In this document: piece after piece, positions 31,901-43,920 of the stretch
How the letters are laid out: every line of letters starts with the position of its first letter
Position numbering within the stretch: the first letter of the stretch is position 1
Assembly (NCBI GenBank): GCA_003194525.1
Contig: NBIV01000004.1
Span: forward strand, 434,001-498,000
Origin: Gracilariopsis chorda
Lineage: Eukaryota; Rhodophyta; Florideophyceae; Gracilariales; Gracilariaceae
Length of the DNA stretch: 64,000 nucleotides
Reading direction: 5' to 3'
Position numbers and translations under genes: made by a program
Notes under the pieces: model-generated
The model's database searches: none
Told to the model about the DNA's origin: nothing
The model's input: the letters and a program-made list of their open reading frames with translations, nothing else

Positions 31901-34667
31901 AATGGGTCGCCGAATTGTTCTCGGATCATTTCTTCCGGTGATACCGGTACAAAGTTTCCCGGTAACGGGTTCTCAGATTCATCTCGCGATGCGAGTAGTT
32001 CGTCAAAGTCAGCATCCTCGTCCCAGTTTTCTGGCCCAGCCTCGACGGCACATTCCGGATCATCCGGGTCTATGGCCATGAAACATGGGACTTCATCATC
32101 CTCCGTTGGGAGTGCTTCCCCACTTGTGGGTAACGCGACAGGGCGTCGGCTTGGGTGTTCTGCGCGCCCTTTTTATAAATGACTTGAAAGTCATATTCCG
32201 CGAGGCGGAGTCTCCAGCGCATGAGGCGTCCCGACGGGTCGGAGATATTCATTAACCACCTCAATGAGGAATGATCCGTGTACACGGTGAAGTGAACTCC
32301 CATAAGGTAGGGGCGCAGAGTGGTCATCGCCCATACGACGGCGAGGCACTCTTTCTCCGATACGGAGTAGTTCCGCTCATGAACATTGAGCGAGCGCGAC
32401 CAAAAACCAATTGGATGTCGTTCGCCCTCGGGGGTGGTTTGAAAAAGAGCACACCCGACTTGGTAGTCGCTCAAGTCCGTATCTACGGAGTATGGCAACC
32501 CAAGTTTTGGGAGATGTAGGATTGGTGCTGATGTGACAGCCTCCTTCAAAGAGTTAAAGGCTTCCGATTGCTCGGGCGTAAATGTTCCCAGTTTTGGGGG
32601 GTTCCCCTTTCGCAACAACGCATTCAGGGGTGCCGCGGTATCCGAAAAGTTCGGGATAAACTGTCGATAGACGTTGACCAGCCCCAAAAAAGGAGCGCAG
32701 TTCCGTTTGAGTACGGGGCTCTTTCGCCTCAACGAGGGATTTGACTCGAGCTTTCTCGATCGCTAACCGTCCAGGACGGATAATGTGACCCAGATACTTC
32801 ACAGTATCTGTGAAAAACTCGCATTTCCTCAACTTGAGGGTAATTCCCGCATCGTGGAGTACGGTCAGCACGTCTCGGACGTGAGTGAGATGGTCGTCCA
32901 ACTAGTTGGAGAAGATGATAATATCATCAAGGTAGACCAGACAACTCCGCCACTTAAAGCGGTTTAGTAGAATATCTACTGCACGCTGAAAGGTGGCGGG
33001 GGCGTTGGTTAACCCAAATGGCATCCGCTTGAAACGGTACGTTCCTGCGTGGCAGGTGAATGCGGTTTTGTCGCGATCCTCCTGTCTGACAGGTACTTGC
33101 CAATATCCCCAATTGGCATCGAGGGCCGTGAAAACGGTGGCGTCTCCGAGGGAGTCAATACACTCGTCCATACGAGGGATAGGGTATGTGTCCCTAACAG
33201 TCACGTCATTGAGCCGGCGGTAGTCGACACAGAACCTCCAGGTTCCGTCGGCCTTCAAAGCCAGTACAACTGGGGATGCCCAGGGTGATTGAGCGGGCTC
33301 AATCACACCTTCGCGGAGCATCTTGTCCACTTGGGACTGCTCCTCTTCCCAAGCTTTCGGACCTGCCCTGTAAGGGGGTTGTGCAACCGGTCGCGCACCG
33401 GGGATTAAATCGATCCGGTGTTCCGTTGCATTAATCTCGCCAAGCCAGCCATCCCACATTGTGGTGAATTCCCGTAACATTGTACGGAGTTTATCGCGGT
33501 GCGACTCTGGCACGTGGCTGAAGTCCAGCGCTTCATGTGCCTTTTCCGGATCAATCCGGTCGTTGCTCGATGGAGCATTGTCCTGTGGAACAGGTGTGGT
33601 TCGCAATTCCGAGTTACTCGGTGTGTTCGACGCTGAAGTAGCGGTTTCCTCCCCCTCCTTAGACTTGACGTCTTCGGATGGCGGGGCGAACTCCTCAGAA
33701 GAGGTGGTAACTCCGAGTACATCGGCGGCTGTCATCTTCTTTGGCAGCATTCCCATAGGATGGGGGGTTACACTCCCAACTACTTGGTGTTTTACCAGAT
33801 ACTGGGGGTGTTTGCCAAGATTGGCAACCAATATCCGGAAAGGAACATCCGGGGAAATGGAGACAATTCCATTAGCCAGCGCCAGCTGGGATTTCTCGTA
33901 CAACGAGGCGAGGGGTTGTATAACCCGAAGACCGTGTTGACGGGAATTTACCTGCACCCAGACTTGGGACTCAGGCGGTATAGAAACCGAGGCAGCGACG
34001 CGGAGCTTGGTGGACTCGCGGGACGCGGGCGGTGGTTCCTGCGCAGCAGGGAGCGGAACTTGTTTCCGAGAGGACCGCTTTAGCGGGCGGCGAACAATCG
34101 GAACCAACGATCCGTCGTCAAGTTCTACACGCCTGAGGCGGGGCCTGATTGCGTCGACAAATCTGTCGCAGTAATCACATCCCAGTATGACTGGTGCTGC
34201 CAATGAACGGCAAACGATGAAGTCCAACTTCACCACGGAGGTACCAAGTCTCACGACGAGGTCCACTGTGCCCACCGTTTGTAACGGATTGTTGTTCGCA
34301 TCCGGAATGTCGGGGACCGCGTCAGAGCGGATACGAGACCGCACAAGCGGGGGTAACAATGATTCCACAACAAAGTTGGGGCCTGCACCTGTATCTAGGA
34401 CGGTGAGAAACCTCACCATAAACTGGGGATGAAGGCCAAGGTCGGAATAGACCTTATAATTGCGCTTGGCCAAGACCAAGACTCTACCGGGAATCCGGGG
34501 ATTTTTACTCCGTATCCACGGGCGACGCAACACACCGAGGTGCGCAGAGTCCACGTCAGCGGTGTCTTTCCTCGAGAGGACTTTCACCGGGGAGCGAGGC
34601 GAGGACGCCTCGAGCGCCAACAGCCTCGTTCCTGAGGACGCCTCTCCCAAAGGGGAGACTCCCTCAG
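28944..34667 (-). pseudogene. Pol of element B (PR-RT-RNase H-IN-chromodomain), broken
   Basis: A 582-codon frame (34650-32902) holds an intact protease triad DTG near 34390 and most of RT up to YLDDIIIFSN, where TAG (32902-32904) replaces a Ser codon. RNase H continues from 32732 after a one-base gain in a T-run near 32687. A further shift occurs near 32130. Two compensating shifts near 31745-31850 scramble the integrase zinc-binding region. The D-D-E core near 31040-31620 is readable. A one-base gain near 30945 and a shift near 30735 separate the GPF region from the linker. The linker and chromodomain frame (30503-28944, 519 codons) is intact and ends beyond the A stop, with QVVRYHRQTGTAAPA. 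Confidence 0.88.
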
Positions 34668-36839
34668 TTAGTTTTCCGCCTTCGGCGGTGGGTTGGTTTC
34701 CTCGACAACGAGTGCTTCATCCCGTTGACGGGGGTTTCTATCCGCATAAGCGGGGGTTGCAACGGATGGTTGCGTGATCTCCCGAATCGGGGTGTATGAA
34801 GCTTGCCGCGCACGCGGGGTCTGTGGTAGGGCATGGGAAAAGTCCGTTTTAGCACGGAGGTAGGAAGCCGTCGGGACGGAACGTTTCTCCTCTGGAGTGA
34901 GGGCCTCATAATTTGCCACCACCTTGGCCATATCCTTCAGTGAACAAATACACTGAGGGGAGGTATGGCCATGGGCATAGCACAGGTGGCAAATGAGAGC
35001 CAATACCGCGACACGCGGATTATTATTCCGAGTATCGGAGAAGCGAACCGCAGGGCGGGTGTCAGTCCATCCAGGCCGTTGATAACGGGATTCGTTTGAA
35101 AACGGGAGTCGTTGGGGTTGAACCCGACTGTTACCACCGTACAAAACGGGGTCTTCCGTTCCCGTATCACGGGTCATCTCCGTCGTTGACGGTAAATCAC
35201 TGGTGGGTATCGACACACCCTCTTCCTGCACCAAATGCACGGTATCAAATCCCTGTCCAGGGTTCCCATCCGCTGTGAGCGGGAGAGAGGAAGCTTCGCT
35301 TTCCAGCAACAACGCCTTGGCGGATTTAGACCGATTGTTCGGAGTTCTTGCACGAAGTGCATCCCCTTCCGCTCGGGCGTGTTGGACCAGCTCGAGATAG
35401 GTGATCCTCCGCTTGTCCTCCCGATAACGGGTAACTAAACTCCGGATTTCCGGGTCAAGATCATCGATGAACATGGTACTGCGCTCCCCAGCGGGGTATA
35501 CGTTACCACATCTGTGGAAAGCCTTGTTAAGACGCACCGAGTAATCGGTCTCGGTCTCTCCAGCACGCTGGCGTGTATCTTGCAAAGCGAGGATAGCCTG
35601 CTGAATAGCGGTGTTGGTGGCGTAGGAGCGCAGAAGATAGTGCACAGCCTCCGGCCAGCAAGTAACTCCTCCCTTGGAAGCACGAGAAGATCCTCTGACA
35701 GAGTTGTATTGGTCCTCCGCCACTCCCCGTAAGAAATACGGTAAAGCCAAATAGGCTTGTCCCTCATTCATACCGAGGATATCGGCCTCCGCTACAAAGT
35801 GGGATAGGAAATCCAGTACTAGGACTGGGTCCTCTCCAGTGAAATACTGGTTGCGGAGCGAGAGCTGCATTCGCTTAATGCATTCTCGCACCTTTCCCGT
35901 ACCACGGGGCGTACGTCCAAGTGACGAGTCTTCGAGCCGGTAGTACCGGTATGATAAAAGTTTCCGGTAATCCGGGTTTGTCGGTTTCAATTCCCGGAGA
36001 CCGGGGTGTCTTCTCCCCTTCTGGCGGGTTCGGACCACACCTTCAGTGGCCGATGACCGCTTCGAGCGGGAGGAGTAGCCTCGCTTCTCGTCCTCCGAGT
36101 CGGAATCCGAGGAGCTCGAGCTAACCGAATGGTTTCGGGATGAGTCCGACGATGTCGAAGAATCGGAGTCCGAATATTTTCGGTGGTGTTTCCGTCGATG
36201 ACGGCGTTTCTTCTTCCCAGCAAGCTGGTCGTTGTGCGATGCCTCGTTTACCGGATCATCCGGGGATGGTTTGTCCATGAGGACGAACTGCTCCAGCGTC
36301 TCCAGGCGGGCACCAATCCGATCAAATCAGGCTTCAACTCCTTCGATGAAGGTGGCGGGTTGTCCCAAACTCTCCAACATGGAGTTGACGTCAGACCGTA
36401 AAATACGGAGTTCCTCGGCGACCTCCTTTACAGGGGTTGCCGAGACCACCTCTTGGAGGGATTTTAGTTCCCCTACAAGGGTGTCATGGGCGGTCCACAG
36501 AGCGCGGACCTGGGATTCCAGGGAAGTCCCCTGGAGGGTGTTATCGCCCGTTCCACGGGGGCTTGAAGCCGCGACAGCAGGAGCAGGCCGGGGTGCCTGG
36601 GGCACTGCGGCAACAGCCGGAGTCGATGCTGCATTCCCCTGCGGGGGTGATAACGAGGGCAAAAGGAGGTTCCGGGGTTCCCGGTTGGGGGTATCATTCC
36701 GCGATGAAACGGCGCCAGCACGGCTGGAACTTTTCCGTATAGGGATACGGGGTACGAACCGAACTTCGGAAGTGTCCGCGTTGTCGCGGGAGCGACTACG
36801 CGTAACCACTGGCTCCGCATCGGAGGGATTTCTCGACAT
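34668..36839 (-). pseudogene. Gag of element B, one nonsense codon
   Basis: Nearly identical in layout to Gag of A. ATG is at 36839, the basic and Ser/Asp-rich tract near 36040-36220, the capsid-like region after it, and the zinc knuckle CHLCYAHGHTSPQC near 34980. A CGA-to-TGA change at 36324-36326 ends the first frame after 170 codons; the rest (36278-34668, 536 codons) is open. The gag-pol junction bases are the same as in A. Confidence 0.88.
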
Positions 36840-37177
36840 GAGAAAATACCGTTACGACGGGAAACGATCACGGAACTTCCGGTAAATAAAAACAAACCTC
36901 GTAAGAGGGAAAACAAAAACCGATTCTAGGTCGGGAGACCACTTTGTGGTGCAATGCCCCAAAGGGGAAAAACACCGAAAGACGTTCGGGATCTTCCTCT
37001 CACGAGGTGAACCCAGTTGGGTAGAGCCCTCCCAGAGGTGTCACGGCGAAGCCGGTTTGTAAGACCAGGGACACCTGTCGCGACTCGCGCAGGGAGGTGA
37101 AGGCGAAGAATTGGTATTCGCGTGAGCGGGTTGTGATCCTCAGTAGAGGTATGTTTCCACGTAAGTGGGGGTGTGTG
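36840..37177 (-). other. Leader of element B, no ORF
   Basis: Same leader as in A (15897-16234), rich in short stems, between gag and LTR-B1. Confidence 0.6.
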
Positions 37178-37769
37178 AGCGGATGCGCACACGAGGGCCG
37201 CGGATAGCGGGAGGTGCTACCCTAAAAAGGGGAAAAAGGAAGGGCGAAGAGGAGGAAGAGAGGACGAAGTGAGTCGCGAGAGCGACGGGGACAAACGGCG
37301 ATGCCGGTAACAAGATCCCTATACAGGGCGAAACACCAATGCAATTGGAACAATTATGCTCCCAAGGATGGGCCTCTTTAGATGTGCAAGGGGGTTAGAT
37401 GTTACATGGTTTACGGCGTTTCCCTCCAAGGAGGAGTAGAGCACGCGCGCAAGCGGTAACAACTAGAGCCAATTCCCCAGGTTGGGGTCCCTTGTTGGGG
37501 AAGGTTTACTTGTGCGACGGCAGTGCGCCGTCGCACTAAGTACTAGCTTCCCAGAAATGGGTGTGAAAATAATAAATAATATTAACTAAAATACTCCACA
37601 TTTCGTGGCAACATCCACTACTGTGGCCAACCGCCAATTGACCCAAAACAGTGTCTCACGTGTCCATACCCACCATTGTGGGGCGTAGTTCATATACACA
37701 CTACACAACCGATAATATCGGGAAAACGATCAAGTACCAGGAATCCCTCCCTGAGGGCGTTGCACTTCA
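37178..37769 (-). repeat. LTR-B1 (5' LTR of B, 592 bp)
   Basis: Reverse complement begins TGAAGTGCAACG and ends GCATCCGCT. It shares GATATTATC, TGGTAC and AGAGGCCCATCCTTGGG with LTR-A1 while LTR-B2 has the alternatives. In its last third it matches LTR-B2 more than LTR-A1. Confidence 0.88.
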
Positions 37770-39343
37770 GTATTTTTACGAAGATAATTTCTATCAAAGT
37801 GTACACGTCAATTGCAACAAGGAGTTGGTTAGACCACAACATTGAGCAATAGATACTTCGAGATAAGAACAAGAAGTTGTGGGCTCTAGCAATAGACATA
37901 TATTTTGTTTGAAGAGAAAGGGGGAATGATAAGGTTGGTTAGGTAACATATTGGGCACCCACACAACTTTAGGTCACCCACGCAAATTATGTAATATTGC
38001 GTAGGTACTGTTTACGGCAAAGAGGGCGTTTCAGGTTCACAGAGGAATAGCCTCTGTAAAATATTCATTAGTATAGTCTACTATGAAAGGCAAAGAGTAG
38101 ATGGCTTCAACCATCTAGTCCGGTCTCAACTTTCACCATCTTTACCATCTTTTTGTTTCAACTCTACTCTCATCAACATCATCATCAACATCACGACAAC
38201 TTTTGCGGTACTTATTGTAGTACAACAGTCCGCACGTCTTTTTGCGGAGAGAGTAGATAAAGACAATCTGTCTCTTAAGGAGCAAAGCACTTCATTCTAC
38301 AAGTACATATGTAGCCCAATTTTGACTTCGTACGTTGAAGAAAATGGTCTATGGTAAGTGACGCGCCTTATCGATATCCAAGCTGACCTGGTAGCTCTTT
38401 GGTAATTTCGAGTTCTTCATTACGAAAGATTTACAGACGGCGATTGTCAACCTTCATTGTAGTTCCGTCTAATAAACGTTTGATACAAAAATGTACCCAT
38501 ACTGACATTAGTAACACAATATGGTCCCGGCCAACTTACGGACGGCTTCCATATGTGATCACGTTGTTGAACTCCGCACAAAACGAATACTACTTCTGTA
38601 AAGCTAATCAAATACACGTTAGTCTTTCGATTGTTGTGCTCCACTGCTTGCTTACGTCTCTTCTCAGATCGAATTGCGATATCTTCATGCATGTCGTTGA
38701 GTGCACATTACATCAACTCCATTTGTCTCCGCTGCAGTCGGCGTATATCATAGATTCTGAGGACCTCTGTTTTCTGGCCATTCATATACCTGATTCCCAG
38801 TGATTGGAAAGCCCTATTTGTGACCAGTTTAGACTGTCATAGGACATCAATTCTCTTACGAGTACAACGGTGATGTTGGGTAACGTTTTACACATGGGAC
38901 ATCGGATACATTCTTATGTAGACTACAATGAACTTCGTACTTACATAATATATATTAGAAACTACTACTTAACGCAAGAATTCACCTTGCCTCGTATTCC
39001 GTACCCCTGTACACAGAATGTAGAGAATGTAATCACCAACGTAAACAATTCACTCTCAATATCACATCTACCCATTCCAAACATTCTCTACAATTTCAAG
39101 TCACTTACTATGTCATTTTAACTCGTCTTGTGATTCAAGGTGTACATTGGCTTCATTAGCACATCTGCAGCAATAGATTTCGTTTTAGTATGCTGTAAAA
39201 TCCTTTTAACATCACAATTGGCCCAAATTTGGCCCACATGTGACCTAGATGTGGCTGTTTATGTATAAACATTAACACAGCGAGTATCTAACGAAGATAC
39301 GGAAGTTTGATGTTTGGCAATGGGGCCTTCATATGGCAGCAAT
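37770..39343. other. Flank with weak copia traces, no intact gene
   Basis: The minus strand near 39120-39230 reads HTKTKSIAADVLMKP, which resembles the C-terminal end of a copia RNase H. A purine run followed by TGATAAGG near 37915-37935 could be a polypurine tract and LTR start, but nothing confirms it. Plus-strand frames at 38399-38803 and 38870-39121 have no recognised domain. The stretch is AT-richer than elements A and B. Confidence 0.4.
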
Positions 39344-40197
39344 TGAGGAACAAGGCCTTTAGAGAGGTATTTTTGGTACTTGGTTGATTTCCCGAATGGT
39401 TTGGTAATATACTCATTTTATTAACGGCGACCACTAATAGTTTATTAGAAAATTGGGACACGGGAGACTCAATGGGAGGTAAGTCACAGTAGTGAGCATG
39501 AGCCAAGAACGTGGAGTAACTTTATTTAATTTCATTTATTATTCTGCACCTATTTCTGGTATGGTTAGTATTTAGTGCACCGGTGAGTGGCCATCGCATC
39601 AGTAAACTTTCCTCAAAAAGCTTTAACGTGAGGAAATGGACCTATACCTCGCCCTCTTTGCGGAATTACTACGTTTCCTTACATGGAAGTGCCGTAGCCT
39701 ACGGAGAGTCTATTGCCCTTGCCCTTCTCAAGGACCCAATTATTGGGACTTTTATTTCAGTTGCTTTGGTGTTTGCTTTGCATAAGGGTTATTTACCTGC
39801 ACTGTCTTTTACCTCCGTCACTACACCCGTGATTCCGTTTCTCCTTTCCCTTTTACATTTACAGGGTGGCTTTCCCGCTGCCTGCGGTCCGTTTTTGCAC
39901 TTGCCACTCACGTGGAACCCTTACCTCTCTCGGAGACACTCACTCACACACAACGCTTCCACAGATATCCGGTTCTTGCCTCAACCTCCCTGCGCAAGTC
40001 ACGGTGGGCGGCCTCGGCCTTAGAACCAGGCAAATTTGTGCCACCTCTGGGACGGCTCTACGCAACTGGGTGCACCTCCAACCAGAAAATCTCCCGGACC
40101 TCTTTCGATGTCTCTCGCTTACGTTCATTCCACAACAAAGTAATATCACCACCCAGAATCGGTTTTAGTTTTAATACCCCTTTCAAGGGTATTTCTG

Positions 40198-43089
40198 TTG
40201 TTCGTGTTCCGGAACTTCCGTCGTCTTCTCATCGTCACGTTTCTCTCTCATCTCGAGGAAGCCTTCCTCTTCGGAACCTGCGATCACGTGCAGCCGCTCC
40301 GACAATGGTGGAGAAATCCCGAAGTTAAGTTCATTTCTCAGACCTTGACTAGAGCTAATTCCAGTCGTTCTGGGGGTGCCTCCTCTAGGAATTTAAACCC
40401 ACCCTGGGAACCCCGAAATCCACGTCTGCTCCGTTATCGAACACTTTGGACGGTGCCCATTCGGCCCCAGCTGGTAGCTGGGTACCCTCGGCTCCCCAGC
40501 CAGCCCCCGCTGTCGCCGCACCCAAGCGCCGTCTAACGGTCGACAACAATCCCCAAAGAAGTTCCCTGGAATCTCAAATCCGTGCTCTGTGGACTGCTCA
40601 TGACACCGATGCAGAGGAATTAGAAACCCTCCCTGAGGTGGTGATGGCTACCACTGCAAAGGTGGTTGGAGAGGATCTCCGTATCTTATGGGCTGATGGT
40701 AACTCCATTTTAGAGAGTTAAGGGCAGTCTGCTACCATCCTAGAACGAGTTCACTCTCGATTCGATCAAGTTCGTGTCTTTCTGTGTTAGGAACAGAGGT
40801 GCAGTGGTTGAATTGGGTGGAAGTCGATGGTGATGATGGGAGTTAGAAGTTCGGAACATCCATTGGGGTCTATATAGAGTTTCTAGGTCTAGTTCTATCA
40901 GTGCCACTAGTCGATGAAAACTCGTCCGAGTTAAATGGTATGATGCTTGGTGTTCGTGCTGGCCTCCGTACGCGACCGATTTTCCGGGTTCAGTGCCAGA
41001 TCTAGTGGTTTGATGACTTTGCAAATTCCATCAATGCTGATGACTTGTCATCAGACAAGTTCTTGATGATCTGGCATGGACCCAGGGCGCCAGTAATGAC
41101 TTGGCACGACTCCCTCGGGAATCTTCTATGACCGTTCGATGCCTGCTGTACCGTGTGAAGTGTCTGTAAACGTTGTGAGTAGTAGGAAACGTATAGTTTA
41201 GAGTCAGTATGTCCACATGGTCAACCAAGACTTCTTTGACATGAACATTTTGTCATATCATATTGCCACGGTGTCACGAAGATGTAAAATCCGCTTTGAG
41301 GCTAGTTTGGCATGGCAAATGGGTAATTGATTTCTTCAGCAGATCGAGTAGAAAAACGATAGCTAGTTTTGCACGTTAGAACTGATTCTAGAGCTAACTA
41401 TATTCAAAGAAAGATAGATAGTAACTAATACTAACGGTCTGGAGACGTTAGAGGAGTTTATTCCGATGAATAAACCATCTCTGGATGATCCAGCACCAGA
41501 TGCGTCACACCACGACCAGCATGCTTGAAGGAAGGAGTACCGCTATAGGTGGAACCACAAACGCAATCACACCGATTCTGACTCTATGACATCGTCGGAT
41601 TCACATCCCAAAAGAGTTCGGAAGGTTCTAATGCCTCAGACGCCGATTCAGAAGACGACAGACGGGGCCGTTATTCCCCCTCAAAGTGTACATCTGCCAC
41701 CGAATGTATGATTTGAACAAGCTAAAAGAGAAGAAGACACCCTGTTCTCAGGGAATTGAAACCGGGGAACCCGTTGTATCGGAAATTAATGCCATAACGG
41801 TACTACCGGCTCGAAGATTCCTCTTTGGGACGTACAAATCGTGTCAAGGGGAATCTGAAAGGCACCAAAAAGCGTATGCATATCTCTCACTTCGTAACCA
41901 GTGTTTTACTGGAGAAGAACTAATTATGGTGTTGGAATTCCTTTCCCGCTTCGTTGTGGAAACTGATATCCTCGGAATGAATGAAGGACAAGCATACTTG
42001 GCACTACCGTATTTCTTACGGAGAGTAGCGGAGGACTAGTACACGTCTGTCAGAGGAAGATTTCGTGCCTCAGAGGGAGAAATGATTTGCTGGCCGGAGG
42101 CTTTGCAATACGTATTGCGCTCCTATGCCACGAACACCGCCACTCATGGGGCACTTCTCGATTGGCGAGATATTTAAAAGCGCTTGGGCAAAACTGAAAC
42201 CGATTACTCGGTATGTCTTAAAAAGGTCTTCCACCGCTGTGGAAATGTGTACCGCGCAGGGAGGCGTTGTACAATGTTCATTGATGGCCTTGATTCGGTC
42301 ATCCGGAGTTTTCTCACCCGCTACCGCAAAGAGAAGCAGAGGACTACCCACCTAAACCTTTTGCAGCGCGTTCGAGTGAAAGAGGACGCAATTCGTGCAC
42401 CTACCCATAATAATCGGTCTAAACCCGCCGAGTCATTGTTGATGGAGAGTAGGTTCTCCTAGCCCTCGCTTTTAGCGGTTGGAACCACCCAACAGGGATA
42501 CGACACCGTGAGATCAATACATGGAAATGGTGTGTCCATACCAACTACAGACGTAGCGTGAACAACGAAAGACACTTTTGAAGGGCGCAGGACAACCCCA
42601 TTTGGTACGTGGGGAACGACCGCACTCAGCCTCCACGAGTCCCATAAATGAAAGGTCAATCCCGTTCTCACCGGCATGGATGGAACGGCACTGGCCCGGT
42701 AGTACGCCTCTCCGATGTTCTTGATGTTAAACGGCGCGTCGTGGTGATGGTTCCAACTCGCCACCTTTGCCACACCCATCGCCATACCTCCCCGCCGTAT
42801 TTCTGCTGACTGAACGGTATGGCAAAAGTGGTGGCAATTTACGATGCCCTCACTCCACAGGAGAAACTTCTCGTTACGACGGCATTCTACCTCCGCTCTA
42901 AAACGGACTTTTTGCATGCCCTGCCACATAATCCATGTGGGTGGCTAGCTTCAATTACACCGACTCGGAAAACTGCGCAAACGTCCAACGCAACCATTGC
43001 TCATTTGGAGAGAACCGCTGGGCTTCCGGAATGAAGCCTTTGTGTTCAAGGATCCTGACCACAGCCTAAGGCAGGAACGTCCCAGAAAA
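40198..43089 (+). pseudogene. Gag of element C, decayed and interrupted
   Basis: Matches Gag of A in order. The Pro/Ala-rich N-terminal text lies near 40320-40720, the Ser/Asp and basic tract near 41520-41690, the capsid-like part near 41860-42460 (FLSRFVVETDILGMNEGQAY), and a decayed knuckle region near 42760-42830. It is split by the solo LTR at 40785-41436 and broken by many stops and shifts. Confidence 0.75.
40785..41436 (-). mobile_element. Solo LTR of family D in gag of element C
   Basis: 652 bp, reverse-complement similar to the LTRs at 50891-51514 and 57718-58385. On the plus strand it begins TGTTAGGAACAG and ends CTAACG. It is flanked by TTCTG (40780-40784) and GTCTG (41437-41441), four of five bases matching as a target duplication. 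The gag text of C resumes after it. A solo LTR is what remains after recombination between the two LTRs of a full element. Confidence 0.85.
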
Positions 43090-43920
43090 CTAATTGAGGT
43101 CTCTCATTTGGTAGAGGCGTCCTGAGGTATGAAACTGTTGACGCCCAAGGGCGTCGCGGTCTAGCTCCCCGGTGAAAATAATCCCCAGAAAGGACAACGC
43201 TGATGTTAGCTCTGCACGCATCGCCAGTGGATATGGATGAAAAAAATCAGGATTCTGGATAGACTCTTGGTCACGTCCAAGCGCAATTACAATGTTTATG
43301 CCACCGTTGGTGTTGAAACCCTTCTTATGGTGAGATTATAACAGTCCTGGGCACAGGTACAGGCCCCAACTATATCGTGGAAACTCTGTCACCCCCGCAG
43401 GTCTGGTATTGTCCCCAAAGTCGCCACCGCAAATACTCCATAAAAAACGGAGGGTACCGTCGAATCAGTGGAGCAGTTGGGCAACTCCGTGTTGAAGTTC
43501 GATTTTATTGTTTTTCGGTCATTGGCCGCTCCAGTTATGATGACATGTGATTACTGCAACAGTTTTCTCGATACCATTAGGTCCCTCTTCAGGTGTGCGG
43601 AACTCGACCACGAATAGCTGGTCCTGATCGTTCGTCGCCCTCTAAAGCGTGTTTCGCCGAAACCAGTTTCACTACCTGATGCGCAGGAACCACTGCAGGT
43701 GATCATCGAGTGCATCAAACCCCGAGTGGCAGCTTCGGATTCTATAGGGCCTAAGCACCAACTCTGGGTACAAACCAGTTGCCGTCAATACTTTCTTCGG
43801 GTCATTCAAACTCTTTCCACGCTATAAGAGAAATACCAGTTTGCGCCAGTGTGAAATCTGGAGTATTTGGCCAACGGAGTTCTTTCTTTCTCGAAGCCGC
43901 AGTGGAGGGTTAATGAACTA
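43090..43920 (+). pseudogene. Protease region of element C, decayed
   Basis: Follows the A sequence after gag: SKRNYKVYA-like text near 43270, then VLGTGTGPNYIVETL near 43350, where GTG replaces the catalytic DTG, then text matching the post-protease part (KPVSLPDAQEPL) near 43660. Similarity ends about 43920. Confidence 0.65.

Larger units (their letters stand above)
26321..37769 (-). mobile_element. Gypsy chromovirus B (minus orientation), full length
   Basis: Same family and gene order as A, in the opposite direction: LTR-B2 (26321-26912), antisense ORF, spacer, pol, gag, leader, LTR-B1 (37178-37769). Both LTRs are exactly 592 bp. GTAT flanks both outer ends (26317-26320 and 37770-37773) and could be a 4-bp target duplication, but the sequence after 37773 is not the missing part of LTR-A2, so simple insertion of B into A is not proven. 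Confidence 0.9.
39344..43920 (+). mobile_element. Element C: old truncated relative of family A
   Basis: Diverged LTR (39344 to about 39895, starting TGAGGAACAAGG and following the LTR-A order of motifs), leader (GCGCAAGTC, GCAACTGGGT), gag and the beginning of pol. Sequence similarity to A fades at about 43920, before RT. A solo LTR of another family interrupts its gag. Many substitutions and stops show it is much older than A and B. Confidence 0.78.
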
